A stretch of 64,000 nt of DNA from Candidatus Gastranaerophilales bacterium HUM_1 (GCA_002103105.1 DAAY01000003.1:62001-126000), one strand, 5' to 3'; counted from the first letter of the stretch, positions 1-7,926 are shown. Numbers and translations are program-made. Notes: generated by a model not told the origin, from the letters alone.

Positions 1-166
1 TACCTTTTTTAACAATATTTTCTAATGCTCTTAAAATTATTTTAATAAATGAATCATCTTTAGAATGTTCAATATTTTCAAGGAAAGTTTTCAGTTTACG
101 AGTCGTAAAAATTCTTTGTCTGCCGTATTTTTCTTGTTCGTGTTCTAATAAACAACTTTTGCACAA
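1..166 (-). CDS. Partial unknown protein running off the left edge
   Basis: On the minus strand a frame stays open from a TTG at 166-164 to the window edge (about 55 codons). The peptide is lysine- and glutamate-rich, begins with a Cys-Lys-Ser-Cys pattern and looks like natural coding sequence. No ATG exists in frame before the stop near 199, so the start is either TTG or the gene is a remnant. I do not recognise the family. The Cys pair could belong to a small metal-binding N-terminus, but too little is visible. Confidence 0.4.
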   Translation of the reverse strand, partial: MCKSCLLEHEQEKYGRQRIFTTRKLKTFLENIEHSKDDSFIKIILRALENIVKKG

Positions 167-299
167 TAAAAGAAATAAAAAGACAAAAAATAAAAACTAT
201 TTACAAGTCAAAGTTTATTTTAACTCGCCATGGCAATTTTCGGAGTCCTTGTTTTAAGGTGATAGAAAAGCAAAATTTCTAAAATAATAGGTTTTCTTA

Positions 300-308
300 T
301 GCTATAAT
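300..308 (+). promoter_or_regulatory. Extended -10 promoter for the 28-aa peptide
   Basis: The bases TGCTATAAT at 300-308 match the extended -10 consensus TGnTATAAT. No good -35 box is visible, which is typical for extended -10 promoters. Transcription would start near 315. An inverted repeat (AATTGCC ... GGCAATT, about 306-326) lies at the predicted start and may form a 5' hairpin. Confidence 0.45.
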
Positions 309-398
309 TGCCTTGTAGGGCAATTCCTTGATGGTGAAAACCTTTACTCATACACGACAATCTTCTATTGTGCAAAGGTGTAGAGAAAGGAGGAAGCC

Positions 399-485
399 AT
401 GACGAAACAAGAAATGCTTGCAATAGTAAAAAATGCCCTAGTGATATTAGGACATTTGTTACTTGCTATTGCTTGCATATTGTAG
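399..485 (+). CDS. Small hydrophobic peptide (28 aa), toxin-like
   Basis: A 28-codon frame starts at ATG 399 with the Shine-Dalgarno AAAGGAGG at 386-393, five bases upstream. The product has a short polar N-terminus (MTKQEML) and then one continuous hydrophobic stretch ending in ACIL, enough for a single membrane helix. It is a complete transcription unit: extended -10 promoter at 300-308, long leader with a hairpin, strong RBS, ORF, and GAAA-loop hairpin at 496-513. A possible minus-strand promoter at 526-553 would give an RNA antisense to its 3' end. This is the size and layout of type I toxin peptides, but no named family is recognised, so function is inference. A small membrane regulator is the alternative. 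Confidence 0.6.
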   Translation: MTKQEMLAIVKNALVILGHLLLAIACIL

Positions 486-495
486 GGATTGTGCA

Positions 496-513
496 AGAGG
501 TCGAAAGACCTCT
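496..513 (+). terminator. Hairpin after the 28-aa peptide
   Basis: AGAGGTC-GAAA-GACCTCT forms a perfect 7-bp stem closed by a GNRA tetraloop, 10 bases after the peptide stop codon. A clean U-tract does not follow immediately; the run of T at 535-543 is further off. It is a terminator or a 3' stabilising hairpin. Confidence 0.55.
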
Positions 514-525
514 CCCTACTCTTTC

Positions 526-553
526 ATTATAACCGATTTTTTTAAGTTTTCAA
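526..553 (-). promoter_or_regulatory. Possible antisense promoter facing the 28-aa peptide gene
   Basis: Read on the minus strand, TTGAAA (553-548) and TATAAT (531-526) are separated by 16 bases. Transcription would begin near 519 and run antisense through the hairpin and the peptide gene. Such matches arise by chance in AT-rich DNA; its position is what makes it worth recording. Confidence 0.3.
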
Positions 554-653
554 CCCCTGTATTACAAAAAAGCAACAATAATTTATTTGTATCTCAAATG
601 CCAAGTGTATTTGTGGTTATTTTAAATTTGCATTAAAAAAGCAAAGTCTAAAT

Positions 654-667
654 TCACCCTTATCAGG
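654..667. repeat. 14-base copy of the tRNA-Ile anticodon-arm region
   Basis: TCACCCTTATCAGG occurs here and again inside the tRNA-Ile gene at 857-870. The following bases also keep a looser resemblance (GAGTGCTCATAACCAC versus GGTGCGCTCTAACCAC). A direct repeat of a tRNA segment beside the intact tRNA is what a past site-specific integration, or a decayed tandem tRNA, would leave. No integrase gene is adjacent, so either reading is tentative. Confidence 0.4.
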
Positions 668-790
668 CCTCTCGCAAAACGTGACATTTAGTCACCTTTT
701 GCTCGGCAGAGTGCTCATAACCACATACTGAATGCTTAGAGTGCGTCCCTACAAGATAAGTTCAATAATTGAATTACACTAAAAACTGAT

Positions 791-826
791 ATTAAAAAAG
801 ACTCCTTTTAAGGGGTCTTTTTTAAT
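791..826 (-). terminator. Intrinsic terminator of tRNA-Ile
   Basis: ATTAAAAAAGAC (791-802) pairs with GTCTTTTTTAAT (815-826), with CC/GG pairs inside. It lies directly after the 3' end of tRNA-Ile on the minus strand. The symmetric A and T runs allow termination in both directions. Confidence 0.75.
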
Positions 827-827
827 A

Positions 828-901
<74 letters not shown>

Positions 902-977
902 GCATTTAGCGGTTTTGCTTCAGTTTTCACTTCCGCATGAACAAATGTACTATAAACATTTTTTAAAATCAAGTCTT

Positions 978-1571
978 TTATTTAAGTTTTCTGAATTTTA
1001 ATACTACTTGTGTTCTAAATCCATATTCAAATAAGTTTTTCTTTCTAATAATTGTTTTTATATCAGGGGTAATTTCTTCTTCTGTATATATTGAAATCTC
1101 GGTTATATAATCTTCTTCATTATAGTCTATTTTTATATCTTTAATCTCTCCGATTTCATCATCTTCTAAACCATCTGCTATTCGAAGTATTCCACCTAAT
1201 CTTTTTACTGTTCTTTTTTCGTCTTTATCAAAATTTTTATATAACTTATCTTCTTTTTTGTCTGGCAAGTCCCCTCTGTGGTATCTGCATATACAAGATA
1301 TTATTTCTGTTTCTTTTTCTGAAAAATCTGACAAACCCTCTTTTAGTATAAGTTTTTGACTATATTTATTATGAGAATCTTCATCTATTGAGTATCCTAT
1401 GTCGTGCAAAAATGCGGAAGAGATTAAAATATCTTTTTTTCTGTCAGACATTTCTTTTAAGTTTTTGTTCACCTCTTCAAAAATTAAAAGAGATAATCTA
1501 CAAACTTCTTTTGTATGTTCTTTTTTGGTGCAATATTTTTCAAATAATTCTTGTGTTGATAACTTTTTCAT
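978..1571 (-). CDS. HD-domain phosphohydrolase (Ppx/GppA C-terminal-like)
   Basis: A 197-residue protein with a His-Asp pair in AFLHDIGY, a later CRYHRG and a RIADGLE segment. These are the metal-binding arrangement of HD phosphohydrolases and most resemble the stand-alone C-terminal HD domain of exopolyphosphatase/GppA-type proteins. The C-terminus (about 150-197) forms a small beta-rich tail as in that group. The nucleotide or polyphosphate substrate cannot be told. The start is the ATG at 1571; no strong RBS is visible. A terminator at 1600-1626 separates it from the gene upstream, so it is a single-gene unit. Confidence 0.7.
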   Translation of the reverse strand: MKKLSTQELFEKYCTKKEHTKEVCRLSLLIFEEVNKNLKEMSDRKKDILISSAFLHDIGYSIDEDSHNKYSQKLILKEGLSDFSEKETEIISCICRYHRGDLPDKKEDKLYKNFDKDEKRTVKRLGGILRIADGLEDDEIGEIKDIKIDYNEEDYITEISIYTEEEITPDIKTIIRKKNLFEYGFRTQVVLKFRKLK

Positions 1572-1599
1572 AGCGAAAATATTTTAGCATAAAATAAAA

Positions 1600-1626
1600 A
1601 AGACTATCAAATAGTTTGATAGTCTT
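1600..1626 (-). terminator. Intrinsic terminator of the 1653-2087 gene
   Basis: AAGACTATCAAA and TTTGATAGTCTT form a perfect 12-bp stem around TAG. On the minus strand it is followed by a T-run, and it lies 27 bases after the stop of the secreted-protein gene. Confidence 0.85.
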
Positions 1627-1652
1627 CCTTTCCTTTAAATAAAAGCCTATTA

Positions 1653-2087
1653 TTAGATATTGATTTTTTTTTCAAAATTCTTTCTGATTTTTTTCTTAGC
1701 ATTATCTAAGTTTTTAATTTTCTTTTCAGCATACTTGATTTGTTTTTTAGCTGCTGTTCTTTCTGCTTTAGCTGTTTGGTATCTTGAATCGATTTGTGTG
1801 TAGTTTGTTTTGTAGTTTAACAATTTGTTTCTTAACTCAATTTGAGCGTTATCGATTTGAAGAATAGAATTTTGCATTTTAGGACCAGCAACAACTTGGC
1901 TTGGGTCTAGCAAATCTGTTCCTTTTGCATCTACTGAATTTATTGATGTAGAAGGTGTTGCTGTTGTTTTTACAGAAGAACTGTCATCAAAATTTAGGGG
2001 TGTAAATTTTGTTTCTGCCATAGCAATTGTTCCTGAAAGCATCAATAATCCCAATGTTAGGGCAAATATTTTTGATAGTTTTTTCAT
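1653..2087 (-). CDS. Secreted coiled-coil protein, unknown
   Basis: A 144-residue protein with a clear Sec signal peptide (MKKLSKIFALTLGLLMLSG, cleavage after AMA near residue 24). A low-complexity Ser/Thr stretch follows, and a C-terminal half rich in Lys, Ala and Gln probably forms a helix or coiled coil (about 75-140). The RBS TGGAGG precedes the ATG at 2087. It is probably periplasmic. I do not recognise the family. It is monocistronic, ended by the terminator at 1600-1626, and divergent from recJ. Confidence 0.7.
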   Translation of the reverse strand: MKKLSKIFALTLGLLMLSGTIAMAETKFTPLNFDDSSSVKTTATPSTSINSVDAKGTDLLDPSQVVAGPKMQNSILQIDNAQIELRNKLLNYKTNYTQIDSRYQTAKAERTAAKKQIKYAEKKIKNLDNAKKKIRKNFEKKINI

Positions 2088-2220
2088 TTCGTATATTCCT
2101 CCATTGTAGCTGTAAACCTTTTCTATATTTTAGTTTATTTTTGGAAAATGAAAAAGAAATTTACATAATTTAATATCCTTAATTTCTGTGTTATTATTTT
2201 GGTTAGAGGATCTTGGGAAG

Positions 2221-4575
2221 ATGAAAAAAGAATGGATTTTAGATAATACAGTAACAAATGAAAAATCTTTAATTAAAAGATTATTGATTTCTCGTGGAAT
2301 AAAAACGGAAGAAGAAATGAAGGTGTTTTTAAATCCTCTTGAAACTCCGTTAACTTCACCAAATGTTTTTACCGATATGGAAAAAACTGTTGAAAGAGTG
2401 TCACGTGCTATCGATAATAAGGAAGTTATAATAATTTATGGTGATTTTGATGCTGATGGTGTAACTTCTACTTCTGTATTGTATAAAACCTTGAAATTTC
2501 TTGGAGCAGATGTTCATTATTTTATTCCTGATAGAGAAAGTGAAGGTCATGGTTTTGATAAAAAAGCGTTGATAAAACTGATGACGACAATTAAACCTAA
2601 AGTGATAATATCTGTTGACTGCGGAATTTCAGATGTTGATGCTGTAAGATTTTTAAACAGTTTTAAAATGATTGATGTTATTATTACAGATCACCACGAA
2701 GCTCCAGAAGAATTACCTCCAGCTTATGCAATAATAAATCCAAAAGCTCCAAATGCTTTAGATGAAAGTTTATCTGCAAAACAAATTGAGTATTTAACAT
2801 ATCTTGCTGGTTGTGGAGTTGCTTTTAAAGTTTCTCAAGCTATTCTTGCTAAATATGAAAAAACAGAATTTGTTTATGAAATTTTACCTTTTGTCGCTGT
2901 TGGTACAGTATCAGATATTGTTCCTTTGATAGGAGAAAATAGATATTTTGTTTCAAAAGGATTGGAATTAATTTCTAAAGGAAAGCATAATGGTTTGAAA
3001 ATTCTTTTGGAAAGTGCAGGTTATGATATAACAAAGGGTGTATCTTCTGAAATGATAGCTTTCGGTGTTGCTCCAAGAATAAATGCTTCTGGACGACTTG
3101 ATACTGTTGAATCTGCTCTAAAAGTTTTGATATCTGATAATGTTCAAGAAATTCAAATGGCGGTTACAACTTTGAATGAGTTGAACAAGGTTAGACAAAC
3201 TCTATGTCAAGAAGTTTTTGCCCAAGCAGATGCAATGGTGCAAAAGGAAGGAAATAGATTTCCTGCAATTGTTTTAGCAAATGAAGGTTGGCATATAGGA
3301 ATAATTGGTATTGTTGCTTCAAAACTTGTTGAAAAATATTATAAACCTGTATTTTTAATGAATTATAATCCTGCAAAAAATGAATACAGATGTTCTGCAA
3401 GAAGTATTGAAGGTGTTCCTTTATATGATGTAATTAGTGCAAATGCTGAGATGTTAGCTGGTTTTGGGGGGCATAAACTTGCGGCTGGATTAAGTTTTTC
3501 TGGGGAACAAGCTTCTTTTGAAACTGTAAAAAAAGCTCTTTGTGAAACAGTTAAAGAATATACTTCTTCAAAAGAATTAAAACCGTTTATAAAAATAGAT
3601 TTGTTGTTAAATCCATCTGATGTAACAACAGACTTGGTTGAGGAAATTTCTAAATTAGAACCATTTGGAGCATCAAATCCAAGTCCTATTTTTGAATTAA
3701 ATAATTTAAAAGTTCGTCAAAAACGGTTGATGGGTTCAGATAATTCTCATTTACGTTTAGTTGTTGCATCTGATGCGTATGAATTTACTGCAATTAGATG
3801 GCAAAAAGGGGATGTAGGATTAAAATCTGGTGATAGTTTGGATATAGCTTTTCATCCTCAAATAAATGAGTTTAATGGTAATGTTTCTGTTCAACTTATT
3901 ATTGATGATATTCACTCTGATTCAATTGTTGACGAGGAAATTCCTTCACAAAATCAATACAAAATTTTTGACAATAGGAAAAAAGTTTGGAATTTGCAAA
4001 ATATAAATGACGAAATAAAAAAAGCTTCTTCAAACATAAAAGTATTTATTGAAAGTAAGTATATTTATGATACTGTAAAAAAATATCCAGAATTGGCGTC
4101 AAGAGTGTGTTCTAGGTATGAAATCACAAAATGTGATGTTTTGATGTTTTTTGATTACCCAGCGGATAAAAAAACATTGGATATAATACTAGAAAAGGCT
4201 CAACCAAAGAAAGTTCATTTTATGAGTTATGAACCAAAAGTTATGGATGAAGCAGAATTTCTTAAAACCTTTACTGGCATGGTGAAATTTGCAGCTCATA
4301 ATATGGGTGGAAAGATAGATTTAGTGCGATGTGCAGGTTTTTTAGGAAAATCTATTGAAGTTTTTCAAAGGCTTCTTGATTTGTATGAAGAAGTTGGTTT
4401 TTTAACCGTTACTGATAGAAATAACACATTTTATATAATTGATTTTAAAGGAATAGATGATTTATCAAAAGTTTTGCATAGTACAAAATATGCTGAAATT
4501 TTTGATATGATTGTTGAATGCGAAGCCTTCCAAAGAAGTTTATTAGAAGATGATTTAGCAGAAGTTTTGCTATAA
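2221..4575 (+). CDS. recJ: Single-stranded-DNA exonuclease RecJ
   Basis: RecJ degrades single-stranded DNA 5' to 3' in recombination and mismatch or base-excision repair. The DHH core shows the Asp motifs DFDADGVTS (about residue 75), DCGISD, and TDHHE (about 155), which bind the catalytic metals. The DHHA1 domain has GFGGHKLAAG. An OB-fold region follows, then an extra C-terminal region of about 200 residues. At 784 residues it is the long form seen in Bacillus rather than the roughly 580-residue E. coli form. The frame is also open from a GTG at 2188, but ATG 2221 gives the usual RecJ N-terminus and has GGGAAG just upstream. Confidence 0.95.
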   Translation: MKKEWILDNTVTNEKSLIKRLLISRGIKTEEEMKVFLNPLETPLTSPNVFTDMEKTVERVSRAIDNKEVIIIYGDFDADGVTSTSVLYKTLKFLGADVHYFIPDRESEGHGFDKKALIKLMTTIKPKVIISVDCGISDVDAVRFLNSFKMIDVIITDHHEAPEELPPAYAIINPKAPNALDESLSAKQIEYLTYLAGCGVAFKVSQAILAKYEKTEFVYEILPFVAVGTVSDIVPLIGENRYFVSKGLELISKGKHNGLKILLESAGYDITKGVSSEMIAFGVAPRINASGRLDTVESALKVLISDNVQEIQMAVTTLNELNKVRQTLCQEVFAQADAMVQKEGNRFPAIVLANEGWHIGIIGIVASKLVEKYYKPVFLMNYNPAKNEYRCSARSIEGVPLYDVISANAEMLAGFGGHKLAAGLSFSGEQASFETVKKALCETVKEYTSSKELKPFIKIDLLLNPSDVTTDLVEEISKLEPFGASNPSPIFELNNLKVRQKRLMGSDNSHLRLVVASDAYEFTAIRWQKGDVGLKSGDSLDIAFHPQINEFNGNVSVQLIIDDIHSDSIVDEEIPSQNQYKIFDNRKKVWNLQNINDEIKKASSNIKVFIESKYIYDTVKKYPELASRVCSRYEITKCDVLMFFDYPADKKTLDIILEKAQPKKVHFMSYEPKVMDEAEFLKTFTGMVKFAAHNMGGKIDLVRCAGFLGKSIEVFQRLLDLYEEVGFLTVTDRNNTFYIIDFKGIDDLSKVLHSTKYAEIFDMIVECEAFQRSLLEDDLAEVLL

Positions 4576-4707
4576 ATAAAAGTTTAATTGCTCAATATGA
4601 CATTTATTAAAAGAATAACCCTTTTTCTTTAAAGTGGAAAACTTGTAATAAATTGAATATTATTATTAAGTAATGTAACAATAAACCTACAAGTATGGCT
4701 AAAAAAT

Positions 4708-4735
4708 TAAAGATTATTAAACTGCATGCCGATAG
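4708..4735 (+). promoter_or_regulatory. Sigma-28 (FliA/SigD)-like promoter
   Basis: TAAA at 4708-4711 and GCCGATAG at 4728-4735 are separated by 16 bases. This fits the flagellar sigma factor pattern TAAA-N15/16-GCCGATAT. It lies 33 bases before the ATG of the 136-aa gene, and the RBS AAGGAG falls between. It suggests the gene belongs to the late flagellar or chemotaxis regulon. Confidence 0.6.
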
Positions 4736-4768
4736 TAATTATGTGAGTATTACATAAGGAGAACCGAA

Positions 4769-5179
4769 ATGGCAATCAAATTTAATGAATTTAACAATGG
4801 TTATAACAACTATAACTTTGCTATCGGTCAACAAGCTTTTAAAGAAGCAAAGAAGGCAGAAGAAACAAAAGAAGTAGTTAAAAGCGAAGTAGAATTCAAA
4901 GGACTTAAAAACGAAACAGATTTACTAACTCAAAATACACAAAATCTTTATGGTGTAAAAATTGGAAAATTTACCACTGAAGATAAATCAATTGCAGATT
5001 CAACAAATGCAATTTTAGCAAGTTTAGGCTATTCATACAAAGTTTCTGCAACAGAAGTTGCAAGCGTAACAAATGGAGTTAAGACAGTTGTTATGCCAGG
5101 TATGAAATTAGCAGAAGATGGTGCTGTTGAAGCTAATATCAAAGATCCAGCAGGACCATTCGCAGAATTATTTGCATAA
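4769..5179 (+). CDS. Unknown 136-aa protein, candidate flagellar-regulon member
   Basis: The ATG at 4769 follows AAGGAG by 9 bases. The product is soluble and has no signal peptide or membrane helix. It has an Asn/Tyr-rich N-terminus (MAIKFNEFNNGYNNYNF), a charged Lys/Glu helix (25-45), a TDLLTQNTQNLYG segment and a compact C-terminal half. I do not recognise the family. Its only functional clue is the sigma-28-like promoter at 4708-4735, shared in type with the next gene. An intrinsic terminator at 5225-5247 ends the unit. A secreted flagellar or export-related protein is one possibility, on promoter evidence alone. Confidence 0.7.
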   Translation: MAIKFNEFNNGYNNYNFAIGQQAFKEAKKAEETKEVVKSEVEFKGLKNETDLLTQNTQNLYGVKIGKFTTEDKSIADSTNAILASLGYSYKVSATEVASVTNGVKTVVMPGMKLAEDGAVEANIKDPAGPFAELFA

Positions 5180-5224
5180 AGAATCCTAACAACTACTTAT
5201 AAATATACATTTACTCACACTTTT

Positions 5225-5247
5225 GACCAGTAATATTTTTACTGGTC
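5225..5247 (+). terminator. Intrinsic terminator after the 136-aa gene
   Basis: GACCAGTAA and TTACTGGTC form a 9-bp stem around TATTT and are followed by TTTTGTTTT. Confidence 0.88.
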
Positions 5248-5263
5248 TTTTGTTTTGTAAAAT

Positions 5264-5290
5264 TAAAGTTTTTGAAAAAAATGCCGTAAA
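5264..5290 (+). promoter_or_regulatory. Sigma-28 (FliA)-like promoter
   Basis: TAAAGTTT at 5264-5271 matches the enteric FliA -35 consensus exactly. After 11 bases comes GCCGTAAA at 5283-5290, against the consensus GCCGATAA. It lies about 40 bases ahead of the ATG at 5331. Confidence 0.6.
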
Positions 5291-5330
5291 CATGCATGAC
5301 AACTTACAAGAAAAGTAAAAGAGGTCAAAA

Positions 5331-5699
5331 ATGTTCAATGCAGTAAACAATCCTTTTGGTCAAAGAATTGAATCCGCAATTTCTACGGGACAAGAAAAAC
5401 ATCAACGCCAACAAAATCAACAACAAAACGAAGAGAAAAAATACCTTGAAAATGACGATAAAGACGAAGTTAAAATTGGTGGAATGCCAATATTGACAGA
5501 AGATGAAGTTCAAGCAATGACCGAAAACTACATTGCAAAATTAAAATCCGAAAATGAGGGTAACACCAAAGTTATAGAAAAATTAGACAAATATTTAAAA
5601 AAATTCGATGTGAAAAAATTTATGAAAAGAAATCCAAATATGACAAGTCCAGATTTTCATATGATTATGTACAATGAAACTTATGGACTATTGAACTGA
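5331..5699 (+). CDS. Unknown 122-aa protein, candidate flagellar-regulon member
   Basis: The ATG at 5331 follows AGAGG by 7 bases. The product is highly charged and glutamine-rich at residues 20-45, with predicted helices and no signal peptide. The C-terminal part contains KKFMKRNPNMTSPDFHMIMYNETYG. No family is recognised. It is the second gene in a row behind a FliA-like promoter, so a regulatory or export-chaperone role in the flagellar regulon is conceivable, though nothing in the protein itself proves it. It is convergent with the prepilin gene, whose stop codon abuts at 5700. Confidence 0.68.
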   Translation: MFNAVNNPFGQRIESAISTGQEKHQRQQNQQQNEEKKYLENDDKDEVKIGGMPILTEDEVQAMTENYIAKLKSENEGNTKVIEKLDKYLKKFDVKKFMKRNPNMTSPDFHMIMYNETYGLLN

Positions 5700-6395
5700 T
5701 TATTTATAATTTGTAGATTCTTCCAACATTTGTTTAGAGTTTTTTGCAGAGGCATTACTTCTTGGCAAACAAGATTGATGAGGTAAAACTTTTAAATCTG
5801 AAACATATACATTATTTCCAGATTTGGTTGCCGCAGAAGGATAAACACCAAATGTAAAAATGTCTTGTCCCCATTTATTAGGACCTTTACGACCATTTAC
5901 ATCAATTGCGAAAAGTTTCATGCCCGTAGTACCTTTTGAAATAAACAAAATCATTCCATTATCTAAAACATAAGCTTCTGTTCCTGTTACGCTAAAGCAA
6001 TCTCCTCCATTTGGATAATTATTCGGGATACAGCCTTCACCTTTTGGATTAGTTGTACAACTTCTAACGGAACCCATAGCTCGGGTAAAATCTCTTGTCA
6101 ACGCTGGACAACCAGTACCCTTGGCACTAATAGATGCTCCACCAAGAGCCGCAGATAAACCGAAGGAATTATTTGTATGCTGGCTATTATAACATTGTGG
6201 AATTCTAGCATCTTCAAAGATAATACTTTTTAGGGCTAATTCAGCTTTAGAATGTGCTGTTCTAAACTCTGCAAGTCTAGCTCTTTGTTGAACACTTGAA
6301 CCAACAGTTGGAATAGTCATTGCCGCAACAGCACCAATAAGTGCAATCGCAATCATAATTTCTGATAGTGTAAATCCAAAACTTTTATTTTTCAT
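5700..6395 (-). CDS. Type IV prepilin-like protein
   Basis: The class III leader MKNKSFG-FTLSEIMIAIALIGAVAAM has the Gly/Phe cleavage point, Glu at +5 and a following hydrophobic helix. These mark substrates of prepilin peptidase (PilD) for type IV pili or a type II-secretion-like machine. The globular part holds several Cys residues, probably disulphides, and a GRKGPNKWGQDIFTFGVYP segment common to pseudopilins of this lineage. An upstream in-frame ATG at 6419 coincides with the predicted transcription start (promoter at 6426-6454), so the ATG at 6395 is chosen. The length is 231 residues. It is an orphan, with no pilus assembly genes nearby. Confidence 0.85.
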   Translation of the reverse strand: MKNKSFGFTLSEIMIAIALIGAVAAMTIPTVGSSVQQRARLAEFRTAHSKAELALKSIIFEDARIPQCYNSQHTNNSFGLSAALGGASISAKGTGCPALTRDFTRAMGSVRSCTTNPKGEGCIPNNYPNGGDCFSVTGTEAYVLDNGMILFISKGTTGMKLFAIDVNGRKGPNKWGQDIFTFGVYPSAATKSGNNVYVSDLKVLPHQSCLPRSNASAKNSKQMLEESTNYK

Positions 6396-6425
6396 ATTCA
6401 AGCCCCATAAGCAACCCATATCATG

Positions 6426-6454
6426 ATTTTAACACATTTTTTAGGGGTAGTCAA
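6426..6454 (-). promoter_or_regulatory. Sigma-70 promoter of the prepilin gene
   Basis: On the minus strand TTGACT (6454-6449) and TAAAAT (6431-6426) are 17 bases apart. The start point would be near 6419, leaving a leader of about 24 bases before the ATG at 6395. Confidence 0.6.
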
Positions 6455-6529
6455 TTGCAAGAGGTTGAAATTGACCTTATATAAAGTTGCCGTAACGGAT
6501 TTGAGAACATTTTTCTAAGCCTCTTGCAA
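6455..6529. repeat. 75-bp segment bounded by a 10-bp inverted repeat
   Basis: TTGCAAGAGG (6455-6464) and CCTCTTGCAA (6520-6529) are perfect inverted copies 55 bases apart, between the prepilin promoter and the pgeF gene. It has the size of a small non-coding inverted-repeat element. No flanking target duplication is obvious. Confidence 0.4.
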
Positions 6530-6589
6530 AGAATTTTATATATTTGTAAAAAAATTCAGCTTCGTAAAAAATTCTGCTACAATTTGATT

Positions 6590-7339
6590 ATGTTTTATTT
6601 TGGCGAAATTGAAGGAAAAAGAATTTTAAAATCAGATTTGATAAAAAATGCAGAAGCGTTTTTTACAACACGTGATATTTGTATTTGCTACAAAAGCGAA
6701 GATATTCAAAATGATGTACAAAACACTATTGAAAGTAACAAAAAAATTATTTGCGATAGTTTAAAAATAGAACGAGAAAATTTACTCTTTCCAACACAAA
6801 CACATACTTCTAATATTGAAATAGCAGAAAAAAATATTAAAAACTATCCAGATACAGATGCTTTGGTTTTAGCAGAAAAGAATCTTGGAATTTTCTTAAA
6901 CTTTGCAGATTGCACCCCAATAATTCTATATGATGAAGCACAAAATATTGGAGCGATTGCTCACGCTGGCTGGAGAGGAACAGCTGGAAATATTGCCTCA
7001 AAAACTGTTCAAAAAATGATAGATGAATTTAATTCTAAACCAGAAAATATTGTAGCTCTTATTGGACCTGCAATTGGATTTTGTTGCTACAATGTCGGAG
7101 AAGAAGTTTATCAGAAATTATCTAAAACAGTTAATAATTTTGAAAGACTATATGAAATAAGAGAAGGGAATATTTTTGTAGATTTAAAGAATATCAATAA
7201 ACGTCAACTTGAAGAAATCGGTGTTCAAAAAATTGATGTTTGTCCATATTGTACGGTTCACAACAACAATTTATTCTATTCATATAGAAATGAAAACGCA
7301 ACCCCGTACCGACATAGTGCAGTATTGAAGCTTAATTAA
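6590..7339 (+). CDS. pgeF: Purine nucleoside phosphorylase/laccase-domain protein YfiH family
   Basis: The YfiH (multicopper-oxidase-like, DUF152) family has metal-dependent purine nucleoside phosphorylase and adenosine deaminase activity, and in some bacteria a peptidoglycan-editing role. The motifs seen are TQTHTSN, FADCTPIILYD, AHAGWRGTAGN, GPAIGFCCYNVGEEV and CPYCTVHNNNLFYSYR, which carry the conserved His and Cys zinc ligands. The ATG at 6590 gives 249 residues, normal for the family; a longer frame from a TTG at 6524 adds an implausible N-terminus. It is convergent with the next gene. Confidence 0.88.
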   Translation: MFYFGEIEGKRILKSDLIKNAEAFFTTRDICICYKSEDIQNDVQNTIESNKKIICDSLKIERENLLFPTQTHTSNIEIAEKNIKNYPDTDALVLAEKNLGIFLNFADCTPIILYDEAQNIGAIAHAGWRGTAGNIASKTVQKMIDEFNSKPENIVALIGPAIGFCCYNVGEEVYQKLSKTVNNFERLYEIREGNIFVDLKNINKRQLEEIGVQKIDVCPYCTVHNNNLFYSYRNENATPYRHSAVLKLN

Positions 7340-7344
7340 AAATT

Positions 7345-7833
7345 TTATCTACAAGGATTTGCCGAATTATAATAAGTCATTCCACCACAAGAAACTTTTC
7401 TTTGCGAAGATTGTGGAATTTTATAATTTTTATCAAAACGAGAGATTATTTCCTTTTGTTTAGGAGGAGTTTTTACTGTGTAATACTGTTGATACATAGG
7501 ACAACGTCTATAATAAGTTCTTGCCATAATAATATCCCTGTGGGTAATATTTGGAGGATATGGCGGTCTAGGTCTTGCACAACATCTGACTGGGTGAACA
7601 GGTCTTGCATATCTTGCAATCGGATAAACAGGTCGCACTGGTCGAGTAACTACATAAGGAGCGTTATAACCAAAACCATTAAGATTTTGCATATTCCCAT
7701 ATCCATCCATCATCTGCGATGGAACACCTGTTCCTGCACTATTATAAAATATTTGTTGAGTTGCAATCGCACTTGAACAAGTCATATCGATTGCACAAAA
7801 TAACAAGATTATAGTTGTTAAAATTTTTCTCAT
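7345..7833 (-). CDS. Secreted proline/arginine-rich protein, paralogue of 7993-8370
   Basis: A 162-residue protein with an N-terminal signal peptide (about 1-24). A short motif follows (QIFYNSAG...PSQMM), then a Pro/Arg/Tyr-rich middle (about 60-100) with several Cys, and a C-terminus SRFDKNYKI ... GGMTYYN. The N- and C-terminal motifs recur in the neighbouring gene at 7993-8370, while the middles differ completely. This makes a small local family of exported proteins with conserved ends. The function is unknown; a surface or periplasmic location is inferred. Confidence 0.7.
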   Translation of the reverse strand: MRKILTTIILLFCAIDMTCSSAIATQQIFYNSAGTGVPSQMMDGYGNMQNLNGFGYNAPYVVTRPVRPVYPIARYARPVHPVRCCARPRPPYPPNITHRDIIMARTYYRRCPMYQQYYTVKTPPKQKEIISRFDKNYKIPQSSQRKVSCGGMTYYNSANPCR

Positions 7834-7926
7834 ATTTTAATCCCCTGAAGTCATTTATTGATAATATATTATTCTAAAAATAAAAATTTTAAATGCTCTT
7901 TAGAACTAATTCTTATTAAAATTTAA

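Larger units (their letters stand above)
486..827. other. Non-coding stretch with a structured segment
   Basis: No credible gene between the peptide gene and tRNA-Ile. It holds a hairpin at 674-702 (GCAAAA-C-GTGAC, loop ATTTA, GTCAC-C-TTTTGC) and a 14-base copy of part of the neighbouring tRNA-Ile gene (see 654-667). The hairpin could be part of an RNA, or of a decayed insertion beside the tRNA. Confidence 0.4.

Noticed and set aside
220..423. 67-residue open frame on the minus strand
   Set aside because: It overlaps the promoter, leader and start of the well-signalled 28-aa peptide gene, has no RBS and no coding-like composition.
5195..5214. 20-base stretch identical to 51134-51153
   Set aside because: Both copies are almost pure A/T and lie in unrelated intergenic sites. 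A chance match of this length is only mildly surprising in AT-rich DNA.
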